From: Bacillota bacterium
GTDB taxonomy: Bacteria; Bacillota; Limnochordia; Darwinibacteriales; Darwinibacteriaceae
Length of the DNA: 35,640 nt
Assembly (NCBI GenBank): GCA_012521295.1
Contig: JAAYMS010000107.1
Span: 1-35,640, forward strand
Reading direction: 5' to 3'
This document shows positions 1-7,892 of this stretch, one piece after another. The notes below the pieces were generated by a model. It did no database searches. It was given only the letters and a program-made list of their open reading frames with translations, and was not told the DNA's origin. Made by a program: the position numbers and the translations under genes. Every line of letters begins with the position of its first letter. Position 1 is the first letter of the stretch.

Positions 1-9
1 CACCAAAAC

Positions 10-124
10 TGATCGGCTTAGACCGTATTTGGTGATCGGCATGAACCGTTTCGGGTGATCGACTTGAACCGTATCCGGCGATCGGCATGAACCGTTTCAG
101 GTGATCGAGATGAACCGTATTTCG
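10..124. repeat. Five tandem 23-bp repeats
   Basis: Five contiguous copies occupy 10-32, 33-55, 56-78, 79-101 and 102-124. The shared core is GATCG-N2-3-TGAACCGT. Copies 2 and 4 read GGCATGAACCGTTTC, while copies 1, 3 and 5 carry CGTAT at the same place, giving a 46-bp higher-order period. Most copies contain a GGTGA-like element followed by ATG or TTG, so each resembles a small translation initiation region. The last copy supplies the ribosome binding site and start of the gene at 110. There are no spacers, so this is not a CRISPR array. More copies may lie upstream of the window. Confidence 0.9.
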
Positions 125-460
125 CGACTGGCGCGTATTACTGACGAAGGGGTATTTGTCACTAAGAAACAAGCCATCAAGGTTCGGGCTGTTGGCAACG
201 TCGGTTATCAGGTGTTGATATCGACGCAGGAGCTACCGTTTAGACTTCAGTGTCGGCTGCATCTTTCTGGAGACGCCTCCGAAGATGATGAAGAGTCGTG
301 GCTCTTGGTTCCCATCGAGAGTGATCGGATGGTGGTCGGCCATCAGACAGTTCCCGGTAAGCTAGAGCTTAGCCTTGATTTGCGCCTGCTAGCAACCTGG
401 CAGGATTTGCCTGAGCAATATGAAGGTACGATCCTGTTGACCGTGATTCCAATAAGTTGA
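110..460 (+). CDS. Small beta-rich protein, possibly an N-terminally truncated surface subunit
   Basis: The 116-residue product is of unknown function. ATG at 110 is chosen because AGGTGA at 99-104 sits 5 bases upstream; GTG at 101 overlaps that site. The sequence alternates hydrophobic and polar residues as in a beta sandwich and ends YEGTILLTVIPIS, an ending shared in style with secreted proteins at 4462-5376 and 7072-7704. Its segment IKVRAVGNVGYQVLIST lines up by eye with VLVRSNADWSMAIDST of the secreted protein at 8231-8707, and both later carry HQTV. Unlike that relative it has no signal peptide, and an in-frame stop at 65-67 blocks extension upstream. It may be a truncated gene whose 5' end was replaced by the repeats, or a cytoplasmic protein. 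It is probably co-transcribed with the secretin 31 bases downstream. Confidence 0.6.
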   Translation: MNRISRLARITDEGVFVTKKQAIKVRAVGNVGYQVLISTQELPFRLQCRLHLSGDASEDDEESWLLVPIESDRMVVGHQTVPGKLELSLDLRLLATWQDLPEQYEGTILLTVIPIS

Positions 461-491
461 ACAGGCACAGATGAAGAACGGAGGGATTAGA

Positions 492-1679
492 GTGACGATT
501 CGCAGAGCTTGGTTCACCATTACTCTTGTTGTACTATCGTTGTTTGTCACAGGGCCGCTACCGGTCTTCGCACAAAACGAGGAGCCTTTGGTAAACCTGT
601 TCTTATTTGACACGGACATTCGTGACGCACTAACAGAAATCTCGATGCAGACGGGTGTGACTATTATTCCTGATCAAACAGTCAGCGGCCTGGTAACCGC
701 CGACATTCAGGACGTTCCGCTCGAAAGAGCCCTGCGCATGATCCTAATCGGGGGTGGATTTACATACCGCAAGGTGGACGATTTCTACTTTGTCGGACTC
801 CCCGATCCACGCAGCATAACGTTTGGCGAACTAGTTGATTCAGAGATCATTACTCTGCAGAACACAACTGTAGGGCAGGTAATGAAAAATATGCCTTCGT
901 TCTTGTCTTCCTATATCACTGGCGACCAGAACAGCAGTATTCTCACGGTAACTGCTCCGCCAGCACAGCTAGAAAGGATTAAGGTTTTGATTGACCAGCT
1001 CGATAGGCCTAACAAGCAGATAGAGGTGCAGGTTATTATCACGGAAGTTTCTTCAAGCGTAGTTAAAGACATTGGCCTAAATCTTTGGGAATACACGGCT
1101 AGTGCCGGCCAGAAGAAAAACGATAACTGGGAAGCTGTTCTTGGCCTCACTGACGGCATTATTGCTATTGAGACGAACATCTATGGCAGGCTGCTGGCCA
1201 ATCTAAAGCTCCTTGAGGAGAACCACGCAGCCAAGATCCATGCCGATCCCAAAGTTGTCGTAGCCAACGGTGAAACGGCTGAGCTGTTCATTGGAGACCG
1301 GCGGATTTTATTGGTCAACGGGGGAGAAACCTCATCGACCCGGGTTGAACGGCTAGAAGTGGGGATGACCTTAGCGGTTACTCCTACCATCGTCGGCCGG
1401 GATCAGATTGTCTTGGAGATTAAGCCGGAAATCAGCCACTTCGTTAATGAAGCGCAACCTGATTTGGTGGTGAAGGAGTCAGCGTTGTCTACTACCATTA
1501 CATTGGTTGATGGACAGACCGCGCTGCTGGCTGGAATGACCATGCAGGAGGGAGGAGACTACAGCAGCAAGGTTCCTATTCTAGGAGACATTCCCTTCTT
1601 GCGGTGGTTCTTCAGAAACGATGTTGACCGCCAAGAGGAAAAGGAATTGCTGATCTTCGTTACTCCTGTAATTCTCTGA
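492..1679 (+). CDS. Secretin (GspD/PilQ-type outer membrane channel)
   Basis: Secretins form multimeric gated channels in the outer membrane for type II/III secretion or type IV pili. GTG at 492 is the likely start because GGAGGG at 480-485 lies 6 bases upstream; an ATG at 471 overlaps that site. In the 395-residue product, 1-28 is a signal peptide ending VFAQ. Residues about 35-101 are an STN/N0-like domain, 112-172 an N1-like domain, and 175-395 the secretin core. The core carries the hallmark VPILGDIPFLRWFF (361-374) and a terminal LLIFVTPVIL. It is short for the family: one extra N domain, and no S domain for a pilotin. No secretion ATPase, inner-membrane platform or pilin gene is nearby, so the machine it serves is unknown. 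It implies an outer membrane. Confidence 0.93.
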   Translation: MTIRRAWFTITLVVLSLFVTGPLPVFAQNEEPLVNLFLFDTDIRDALTEISMQTGVTIIPDQTVSGLVTADIQDVPLERALRMILIGGGFTYRKVDDFYFVGLPDPRSITFGELVDSEIITLQNTTVGQVMKNMPSFLSSYITGDQNSSILTVTAPPAQLERIKVLIDQLDRPNKQIEVQVIITEVSSSVVKDIGLNLWEYTASAGQKKNDNWEAVLGLTDGIIAIETNIYGRLLANLKLLEENHAAKIHADPKVVVANGETAELFIGDRRILLVNGGETSSTRVERLEVGMTLAVTPTIVGRDQIVLEIKPEISHFVNEAQPDLVVKESALSTTITLVDGQTALLAGMTMQEGGDYSSKVPILGDIPFLRWFFRNDVDRQEEKELLIFVTPVIL

Positions 1680-1693
1680 GGAGCTGACTGCAA

Positions 1694-2932
1694 TTGACTC
1701 TTAGACATATGGCAGGTTGGCGAAAACTTGTGTTGCTCACGCTGATCGTTATCCCAGCGTATAGCAGCATAGCTTGGGCTGATGATCAAGGAGAATGGAA
1801 CCACGATATTGCCCGCCAATTAGCGGCAGAGGGCTGGGAATATGTTTCACAGCAGGAGTTTCCGTTGGTGTTGTATGGAGTTCAAGTAGTGGAACTCGAC
1901 AATGAGATCGCTGCTTACGCAGAGCTCGCTCTTGGGGCGGAAACAACTGATGATGGTCATTCCAACTGGGCCATTAGTGCTTCGGAGAGGCTTCTGCAGG
2001 TGGTTTCTCAGCATCTCGAGATGCGTTTGCAGGGACGGGATGATCAGGATATCAGCTATCTAAATAACGTAACATGGCTGGGAACCGTTTTGGGAAAACC
2101 TGTGTCCATTGCATCCAGGCAAGAAGCACCGACAAATGGTGGGAGCAGAAGCCATTTTGAACTAACCATAACACCGAGACAGCTCGAACCCGTCACGCAG
2201 CGGATCCAGACGGACATCGAACTTGAGTATGAGGCACAGGATGGGAGTACGGCCAACGTGGTGCTGACAGCCTGGGCAGGAGTTGATGAACCGTGTCCAA
2301 TCGCACTGGTTTCTTTTTCTCAAACAGAAAAGAGTATAACCTTAAACAAGCACTTTGCCTTATTACTGTGGGCCGTGGTCGTACCGATAGATGACTATCC
2401 GCCGGAAGTTCCATTAATGAAAATGGGTAACCTGCACGCTCTGAGTACTTTGGTGGACCAGATGCTGACTCAGTCAAGTGGTTCTCGGGATATCACACAT
2501 CTAGTCGCCCTTGGAATCTCTACCAATGGTGAAGGTGTGGGCTACAGCGCACAGTATAGAGGCCTAATTGAGGAAGGATTGGGCGTTGCTGTGCTGGTTC
2601 AGGGGGATCCAACGGACTCTGGACCCACAGTTTCCTTAGGTGCAGTTGACCAAGTGGAGGTTTGCGATAGCCTAGTCATGAGAGCGTACCTCTTGCCGTT
2701 TGTATGGGACATAGCTCACAGCGAGTTTAGACGAGAACTCCAGGGCGGCCTAGAAGCCGATCTGACTCGGGGAAAATGGAGTCTCAGTCTAGGAACACAG
2801 TATTTGGGCAACAGCTGGAGGTTCTCGACAGCAGTGAGGTACAGAGTTTATGAAAAAGCTGCCTTCGAAATAGGGGCATCGGTAAAGGGTTCCCGCTATT
2901 TGATGTCAACTGCGTTGTCAATAGAACTATGA
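1694..2932 (+). CDS. Secreted protein with an outer-membrane barrel-like C-terminus
   Basis: I do not recognise a family. The TTG at 1694 follows GAGGAG (1678-1683) by 10 bases; the in-frame ATG at 1709 would be too far. The 412-residue product has a signal peptide (cut near IAWA-DD). Residues about 280-412 alternate polar and hydrophobic residues in short strands, such as SLSLGTQYLGNSWRFSTAVRYRV, typical of an outer membrane beta barrel, although the last residue is L rather than F or W. The middle (about 125-230) has a faint resemblance to a secretin core: a GKPVSIASRQ stretch followed by LTITPRQL and DIELEY, in the same order as in the neighbouring secretin. It starts 14 bases after the secretin stop, so the two are almost certainly one operon. 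It may be a partner or pilotin-like accessory of the channel; this is inference. Confidence 0.7.
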   Translation: MTLRHMAGWRKLVLLTLIVIPAYSSIAWADDQGEWNHDIARQLAAEGWEYVSQQEFPLVLYGVQVVELDNEIAAYAELALGAETTDDGHSNWAISASERLLQVVSQHLEMRLQGRDDQDISYLNNVTWLGTVLGKPVSIASRQEAPTNGGSRSHFELTITPRQLEPVTQRIQTDIELEYEAQDGSTANVVLTAWAGVDEPCPIALVSFSQTEKSITLNKHFALLLWAVVVPIDDYPPEVPLMKMGNLHALSTLVDQMLTQSSGSRDITHLVALGISTNGEGVGYSAQYRGLIEEGLGVAVLVQGDPTDSGPTVSLGAVDQVEVCDSLVMRAYLLPFVWDIAHSEFRRELQGGLEADLTRGKWSLSLGTQYLGNSWRFSTAVRYRVYEKAAFEIGASVKGSRYLMSTALSIEL

Positions 2933-2964
2933 AATTCGACCTTTCTTGCCTTGATCAACATTAT

Positions 2965-3005
2965 GAGCCCGCTTTTCGAATCTACGAAGGCGGGCTCTTG
3001 CTGTT
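2965..3005 (+). terminator. Probable intrinsic terminator after the secretin operon
   Basis: GAGCCCGC (2965-2972) pairs with GCGGGCTC (2990-2997) around a 17-base loop, followed by a weak T-rich tail (TTGCTGTT). It lies 33 bases after the stop at 2932. Confidence 0.65.
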
Positions 3006-3020
3006 CCAATGATATTGTGG

Positions 3021-3060
3021 AAATGTTAAGTAATGTCACGAAATGTTGGTATTTTGTCAG
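3021..3060 (+). promoter_or_regulatory. Four 10-bp helically phased direct repeats upstream of the SARP-type gene
   Basis: Consecutive decamers starting at 3021, 3031, 3041 and 3051 share AATGT or close variants (ATGTTA, ATGTCA, ATGTTG, TTTGTCA), so the same base edge recurs every helical turn. SARP regulators are known to bind short direct repeats near promoters. The position 86 bases before the regulator start suggests an autoregulatory operator. Confidence 0.5.
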
Positions 3061-3145
3061 GAGGAACGCGCAGGTAATAAAAGGAAAAGAACTAGTGAAC
3101 CGTACTATCCTGGCTGTGTAACCGATTGGCATGGAGGGATCGATT

Positions 3146-4348
3146 GTGACTGTGAACTCTACGGGAAGGTTAAAGCTTCTGTTGCTCGGTTCTTTTCATG
3201 TGGAAATCGACAACCGAGAAATCCCCCTAGAGTGTTGGAAGTCAAAGAAAGCTTTGATGCTGTTCAAGTATCTTGTGGTGCGCTGCGGAGAAAAAATCCC
3301 TAGTGACGTGCTTGTGGATTTGCTCTGGCCCGAGAACGATGGCGAAAGTGGAAGTCACAACTTGCATACGACGATCTATTTCCTGCGGAAGACCCTCAAA
3401 GAGGCTTCGGCTCTACAGGATGTCAGCTCGCAGATCCGATTTGCCAACGGTCTGTACTGGTTCCATAAAGAGGAAGAGGATTTTGTGGACACGATCCGAT
3501 TCATCGCTTTGTGCCGCCGCAGTGAACAGTCGGAGGATAGCGATCCAGAAGAAGCTTTGGATGCGGGTTTGAAGGCATTGAGTCTTTATCGCGGAGATTT
3601 TCTGGCCGACGAACCTTATTCTGATTGGACAGCAAATGATCGTGCTTACTATCGCGAACACTACATAGAAGCGGCACTACGGACAAGCAGGCTCCTTGCT
3701 GAGCACAAGAAAGAGTACAAACGGGCTATTCGCATTTTACGGAAAGCCCTTACTATTGAGCCGTATCGGGAAGAACTGCATCAAGTTGTGATCCGTTACT
3801 TGCTGGATTCTAAGCGCTATCCGGAGGCGGCAGCTCAGTATAGAATTTGTGCGGAAGTGCTGCAGGAAGAGTTTGGCTTAGAACCCAGCGCAGAAACGCG
3901 CGCTCTGCTCAATCGAATTCGAGATACGTCTGATATCAAGGACCTTGTCGATGGGTTAGAAGTGTGTCCATCTCGGGGTCCTTTAGTATGTGAACCCAGT
4001 GTATTCGAATCTATCCTTCAACATGAAAGACGTCGTCTTGAGAGGGTCGGTAAGCCACTTACGATTGTTTCAATTTCCATCAAACATAAGCATGGAATGA
4101 GTCTTGCAGCCGAACGAGTTCTCGATGTCGTAACGCAGACCCTGCGAAAGGGTGACGTGGTATGCCGTTTGTCTGGTGAGTCTGTGGCAGTTCTGCTCCC
4201 ATCGACGAACGAATTTGCGGCGCCTGTCGTTATTCAGCGTATCCGGCGGACGTTAGAAGCGGCAAGTATCAGCGGCTATCAGCTGAGGCACTTTGTCGTG
4301 AAAGGTGGTTCACCGGCTGCAGAGCGGGAACTAGTGAACAGTTTGTAG
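3146..4348 (+). CDS. SARP/BTAD-type transcription regulator fused to a degenerate GGDEF-like domain
   Basis: GTG at 3146 is preferred because GGAGGG at 3133-3138 is 7 bases upstream; the ATG at 3131 overlaps that site. The 400-residue product opens with an OmpR-like winged-helix DNA-binding domain (about 8-108; LLWPENDGESGSHNLHTTIYFLRK is characteristic, written here only as a region at 59-82). Residues about 112-260 are a helical BTAD/TPR domain. Residues 285-385 resemble a GGDEF fold with RLSGESVAVLLP (341-352) where active diguanylate cyclases have RLGGDEFAVLLP, so it cannot be catalytic by the usual mechanism; it might sense a nucleotide or only mediate contacts. It stands alone between the secretin operon and the secreted-protein genes, so it is a plausible regulator of both. 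Phased repeats at 3021-3060 may be its own operator. Confidence 0.85.
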   Translation: MTVNSTGRLKLLLLGSFHVEIDNREIPLECWKSKKALMLFKYLVVRCGEKIPSDVLVDLLWPENDGESGSHNLHTTIYFLRKTLKEASALQDVSSQIRFANGLYWFHKEEEDFVDTIRFIALCRRSEQSEDSDPEEALDAGLKALSLYRGDFLADEPYSDWTANDRAYYREHYIEAALRTSRLLAEHKKEYKRAIRILRKALTIEPYREELHQVVIRYLLDSKRYPEAAAQYRICAEVLQEEFGLEPSAETRALLNRIRDTSDIKDLVDGLEVCPSRGPLVCEPSVFESILQHERRRLERVGKPLTIVSISIKHKHGMSLAAERVLDVVTQTLRKGDVVCRLSGESVAVLLPSTNEFAAPVVIQRIRRTLEAASISGYQLRHFVVKGGSPAAERELVNSL

Positions 4349-4461
4349 GGTTTCTCCCCCTTACCTGCAGTTTGAGTGTTTTTTGAGAGCACTTTAATCT
4401 GTCTTTGACTGCCTTGGAGTAAGTTGAACTGACAAGGTTGTTTCGTTGGGAGGGTTCTGTG

Positions 4462-5376
4462 ATGGTTCCTCAGTTTAAGGAGTGTGGACAAGCAGTTGTT
4501 GCCGTCTTCCTCGTAATATGGGTTTCGCTCTTTTTCGGGACGTATCAGGCCTCTGCTGATCCCGGACATTATTTTGTGAATCCCACAAATGTTACCATTT
4601 CTGTCGATTGCCCAACAGACGATAAGTGGATCATAGGTGAAGTCATCGATATAAGCCGGAAAGACAAATATGGCAATGGTAACGAACACGGGAACCCAGG
4701 GAACGGCCGCAATGATCCTCTGAAATACAGCGCTTTGATCCCGGCGGAACTGAAAGGACTGGTCTATCTTCGGATAAATGGTCAAGAATCGTTGCCACTG
4801 GGGAACGAGAAGATTACTGTCGTGAAAAACGGAGAAGACCATGCAGCGCTTGAGTTCCTGTTAGATCCGAGGATCATCTGGCAGAATGCTGGAGAGTACA
4901 CGGTACTACTAGAACCAAATGGGAACAAGGCACCAACTATTGAACTGGTCATCATCGTCCGCAAATACGCTCGGATAAAATCAGTTCCCGATATTGTGAC
5001 AATCGAAGCCACTGACGGTCCGGGACGCTACTTTTCGAAACACGTGCAATTCGTCGTGGAAGCAAATCACTCGCACTGGAAACTGGATCTCATTGCTGAC
5101 GATCTGCAGCATGAAGACTCTGAAACCTCTGCTGTTGTTAAGCCCAGTGAGCTTCTTATGGCACTTGTGACCAACGAAGATGTGGGAGAATTCGTTCCAT
5201 TTGCAAGTGAAGACCGCTGGACTGCGACAGTGGGGCGTGTTATCAACCCGAGGGATTGTACCAGAAGAGGTAAGGATTATACTACCACCGCTTGTTTTGC
5301 AGTTGATGTGGGTTGGCACCATTTGGCTGGAATCTACAGCGGCCGGATACACGTTACTCTTGTGGAGAAGAATTAA
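4462..5376 (+). CDS. Secreted Ig-like beta protein, function unknown
   Basis: ATG at 4462 follows GGGAGGG (4448-4454) by 7 bases. The 304-residue product has a signal peptide (hydrophobic core VVAVFLVIWVSLFFG, cut after ASA). There are two beta-rich parts, about 34-165 and 170-304. The second ends AGIYSGRIHVTLVEKN, the same style of closing strand as in the proteins at 110-460 and 7072-7704. Only three cysteines are present (C50 and two near 275-283). A glycine/asparagine-rich insert lies near residue 70. It is followed 34 bases later by the large chaperone-like gene, so they probably form one operon. No transmembrane anchor or sorting motif is visible after the signal peptide. A structural surface or fibre role is inferred from context only. 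Confidence 0.7.
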   Translation: MVPQFKECGQAVVAVFLVIWVSLFFGTYQASADPGHYFVNPTNVTISVDCPTDDKWIIGEVIDISRKDKYGNGNEHGNPGNGRNDPLKYSALIPAELKGLVYLRINGQESLPLGNEKITVVKNGEDHAALEFLLDPRIIWQNAGEYTVLLEPNGNKAPTIELVIIVRKYARIKSVPDIVTIEATDGPGRYFSKHVQFVVEANHSHWKLDLIADDLQHEDSETSAVVKPSELLMALVTNEDVGEFVPFASEDRWTATVGRVINPRDCTRRGKDYTTTACFAVDVGWHHLAGIYSGRIHVTLVEKN

Positions 5377-5410
5377 GTGTTCATCATATTTAGAGTAGAG
5401 GTGGATCTGA

Positions 5411-6949
5411 ATGGAAAAACGCCTGGGCAACACCATGCTGACCATTACGACGCTGGTTCTTTGTGTGGCATTATTTAGTCTGTCAGTCTCTGCTGTTGGG
5501 GTCCGTCCACTGGTGATTGACCTGGATATGAAGCCGGGCGAAACGAAGAGTTTTGAACTAATTCTTACTCCTAGTGATAGGGAGGAAACTGTTAATCTGT
5601 CGTTCTATGAGCCGGTTCAACTACTAAACGGCAGTTTAGCCTACCAAGAACCGACGCTCACATCTTTTTCTTCTGTTAGTTGGGTTACTCTCGAGAAGGA
5701 CCAAGCTCGGGTTTTTCCCGGTGAAGAGGTGAGAATAAATGGTACGGTCCGAGTACCGTTTTCTGCTGGTGGCTCCCATACTGTGGTGATCATGGTGGAG
5801 CCAGAGGTACCCACTACGGGGCAAGGAATTACGTTTCAGGTGCGTTATGCTGTGCGCCTGAACATAAGAGTGGAGAGGCCTGGCTTGAGACAGACGGCAG
5901 ACTTAGTTGGTTTGGAACTCATTCCCGGTGAAAAGCAGGAACCTCTTGTTCGTGCTGTTGTACACAACACGTCTGCCTGGGACTATCTAGTTTCTGGAGA
6001 AGTGACGATTCGAGATGAAGAGCGACGCTTAGTCGAACGTGTGAATTTGACTGCCCAGGCTTCCGCGGGCTCTGGTGCAAACCAATTACGCATGTATCCT
6101 GGCAGTCAGGTAGAGTTTCTCGGTGAGATAACAAAGAGGCTCAGTCCGGGAGAGTACAACCTACGGACCTTTATTAGATTTGGCGACCATGGTCAGATTG
6201 TAAGAAGTGAGACCATCACAATCGCGGAAGGCGATTTTCATTTCCCCACAGCTGATGAGATAGGGGCGTTTTCTGTAGCACCGACAGTAATTGAGCATCG
6301 TGTTAGAGCGGGCGAAAGGAAGAGTCAAGTACTGGAATTTGTAAGCGAAATCGTAGAATCTTCTATGATTACGGTGGAGATGCAGCCGGTAACTCGTGAT
6401 TACCCTTATTCCCTTGTGGACTGGGTGGAGTTTCGGACACCGACCACTCAATTTGAACTGCCTGGCCGCAGAACTAGTCGCTTGGGTATGACAATTGCTG
6501 TTCCTCGAGATGTACCGGATGGTAGTTTCCACGGTAATATCTTCGTTAGGGCTCATTCGATTGAGGGAGAGCTGCTGACTGAAAGGATAGTTCCAATTTC
6601 AGTCTTGGTTGGGACGAATCATGACTATGATGTCGATGTACGCAGTCTGCATGCCGAGGTTGTGGAAGGGGTCGAGACTATTCTGTCGCTGGATATTACC
6701 AATATAGGCAATGTACCGTTAACTCCACAAGCCAACATCGTCTTGACGAATGCTGACGGTGAGTTCGTCGATCGAGCGATCTTGACGCTTCCAGAGGGTG
6801 AACATACGGTTATTCCGTTGATGAGTCAACGGCTTGACGGTTCTATAGTTGAGCTCGAAGCGGGCGTTTATGGAGCAGAAATCACAATTCAGAACGATGG
6901 TCAGATAATCGCATTGGTAAATAGGGAGTTAGAGGTGGACGCGGATTGA
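5411..6949 (+). CDS. Large secreted protein of two chaperone-like plus Ig-like modules
   Basis: ATG at 5411 follows GAGGTGG by 6 bases. The 512-residue product has a signal peptide (about 1-28) and then an internal duplication. Module 1 (29-272) begins VGVRPLVIDLDMKPGETKSF. Module 2 (286-510) begins FSVAPTVIEHRVRAGERKSQ. Each continues with a SWV or DWVEF strand, a VRVP or IAVP strand and a glycine turn, then an Ig-like domain of CARDB/NEW3 style. The first half of each module resembles PapD-type pilus chaperones and the DUF916 (WxL) domain in strand order. That is a pattern resemblance, not a proven match. No anchor follows the second module. It may assemble or hold the neighbouring small secreted proteins. 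It is the last gene of the 4462-6949 pair. Confidence 0.72.
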   Translation: MEKRLGNTMLTITTLVLCVALFSLSVSAVGVRPLVIDLDMKPGETKSFELILTPSDREETVNLSFYEPVQLLNGSLAYQEPTLTSFSSVSWVTLEKDQARVFPGEEVRINGTVRVPFSAGGSHTVVIMVEPEVPTTGQGITFQVRYAVRLNIRVERPGLRQTADLVGLELIPGEKQEPLVRAVVHNTSAWDYLVSGEVTIRDEERRLVERVNLTAQASAGSGANQLRMYPGSQVEFLGEITKRLSPGEYNLRTFIRFGDHGQIVRSETITIAEGDFHFPTADEIGAFSVAPTVIEHRVRAGERKSQVLEFVSEIVESSMITVEMQPVTRDYPYSLVDWVEFRTPTTQFELPGRRTSRLGMTIAVPRDVPDGSFHGNIFVRAHSIEGELLTERIVPISVLVGTNHDYDVDVRSLHAEVVEGVETILSLDITNIGNVPLTPQANIVLTNADGEFVDRAILTLPEGEHTVIPLMSQRLDGSIVELEAGVYGAEITIQNDGQIIALVNRELEVDAD

Positions 6950-6998
6950 CTGGTCCCGTTGGCCTCCAAGGGTCATTTGCTAGTGTCTGCGTGACAGC

Positions 6999-7043
6999 AA
7001 AAAAAGGAGGGTAGTGTCTCAAATACTGAAAACACTACCCTCT
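6999..7043 (-). terminator. Strong intrinsic terminator for the 7072-7704 gene
   Basis: On the minus strand an 11-bp perfect stem (7032-7042 with 7007-7017, arms GAGGGTAGTGT) has a 14-base loop and is followed by CC and seven T (7005-6999). The plus strand has no T run after the hairpin, so it serves mainly the minus-strand gene. Confidence 0.9.
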
Positions 7044-7071
7044 GAATTAGCATAGTCTACTTTCTGAAAGC

Positions 7072-7704
7072 CTAGTTACCCAACGCCTCAATTGTCATGG
7101 TAATTCTACCTTCATACGTACCTGCTTTCACGTTATACCAATCCCGTTGGGCCCAGTCTTCTCGTCTCTGTGTACTCTGACCTTGCTGATAATTCTGGTT
7201 ATACCATCCGATACCAACGACTAGCCTTCCTTCATGTATGCCGGGTGAAAAAACATATTCTGCCCGTGCATAGCGCTGTCCAGGAATGCCCCAATAGTCA
7301 AACCCCGATTTAGGCTTGAAACCGTCAGCAAGCAGAACCGCTGTGTGTAATCCATCGTTATTTGTAGCGAACTGACCAGTTAGGTCTTCGGTCAGAGTGA
7401 TTTTTATCTCAGTGTTGGTTCCGAAAACGAATGGTCGCCTAATATTATAGGCATCACCACCTATAGACGGGGTTTCGAGTACGAATCTCATCACTGACGT
7501 ATCTAGTTCAGCAATATGCACAAATGGCACTACTTCTACCTGTACGTCAATCCCCTTGTCAATTATCCCATTGGCAGGAAGATCATTCCTAAGGGGTACT
7601 GTCGGATAATATCGTTCATACTTCAGATTCGGTTCATTAGCCAACACAACTGAGCCAATACCCGTGATTAGTATCAACGCCAGGAATAACGCTAACTTCT
7701 TCAT
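7072..7704 (-). CDS. Secreted beta-sandwich protein, function unknown
   Basis: The 210-residue product starts at ATG 7704, six bases after AAGGAGGAG. It has a clear signal peptide (MKKLALFLALILITGIGSVVLA-NE) and no lipobox or anchor. The mature part is beta-rich, with QVEVVPFVHIAELD, EIKITLTEDLTG and a closing AGTYEGRITMTIEALGN. That last strand is shared in style with the proteins ending at 460 and 5376. It has no cysteine in the mature protein and a Q/N/W/Y-rich stretch (YNQNYQQGQST) near 165-177. It converges with the chaperone-like gene and is ended by its own strong terminator. A surface or fibre subunit is the most natural reading, but I recognise no family. Confidence 0.7.
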   Translation of the reverse strand: MKKLALFLALILITGIGSVVLANEPNLKYERYYPTVPLRNDLPANGIIDKGIDVQVEVVPFVHIAELDTSVMRFVLETPSIGGDAYNIRRPFVFGTNTEIKITLTEDLTGQFATNNDGLHTAVLLADGFKPKSGFDYWGIPGQRYARAEYVFSPGIHEGRLVVGIGWYNQNYQQGQSTQRREDWAQRDWYNVKAGTYEGRITMTIEALGN

Positions 7705-7740
7705 TCAAAACTCCTCCTTAGATTTGAATTTGTTAGTTAC

Positions 7741-7771
7741 CTCTACAATAGAGCCTTCCGGTCAAACCGGA
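7741..7771 (-). other. Two short hairpins in the 5' leader of the 7072-7704 gene
   Basis: CTCTA-N3-TAGAG (7741-7753) and TCCGGT-N3-ACCGGA (7757-7771) lie 37-67 bases upstream of the minus-strand start, both with a CAA loop on the plus strand. Neither has a T run. They could be protein-binding dyads or RNA-stabilising stems. Confidence 0.5.
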
Positions 7772-7892
7772 GTAAAACCCCACTCATATTTTTATCAAAA
7801 TTCAGATTTATCGAGACTCACTTTCTTGATGGCGATGGTCGCTGTGCTTTTCGCTACCCAAATGTGAGAATAGACAACTATCAGAAAATAGA

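Noticed and set aside
10-124. CRISPR array
   Set aside because: The repeats are contiguous with no spacers, and no cas gene is present.
4279-4842. 187-codon minus-strand open frame
   Set aside because: It lies antisense to the end of the SARP-type gene and the start of the secreted Ig-like gene, has no good ribosome binding site, and its sequence shows no domain.
7800-7870. Possible fluoride-type or other riboswitch (GGCGATGG followed by a hairpin)
   Set aside because: Only the opening bases resemble the fluoride aptamer. The later conserved part is absent and the flanking genes do not fit.
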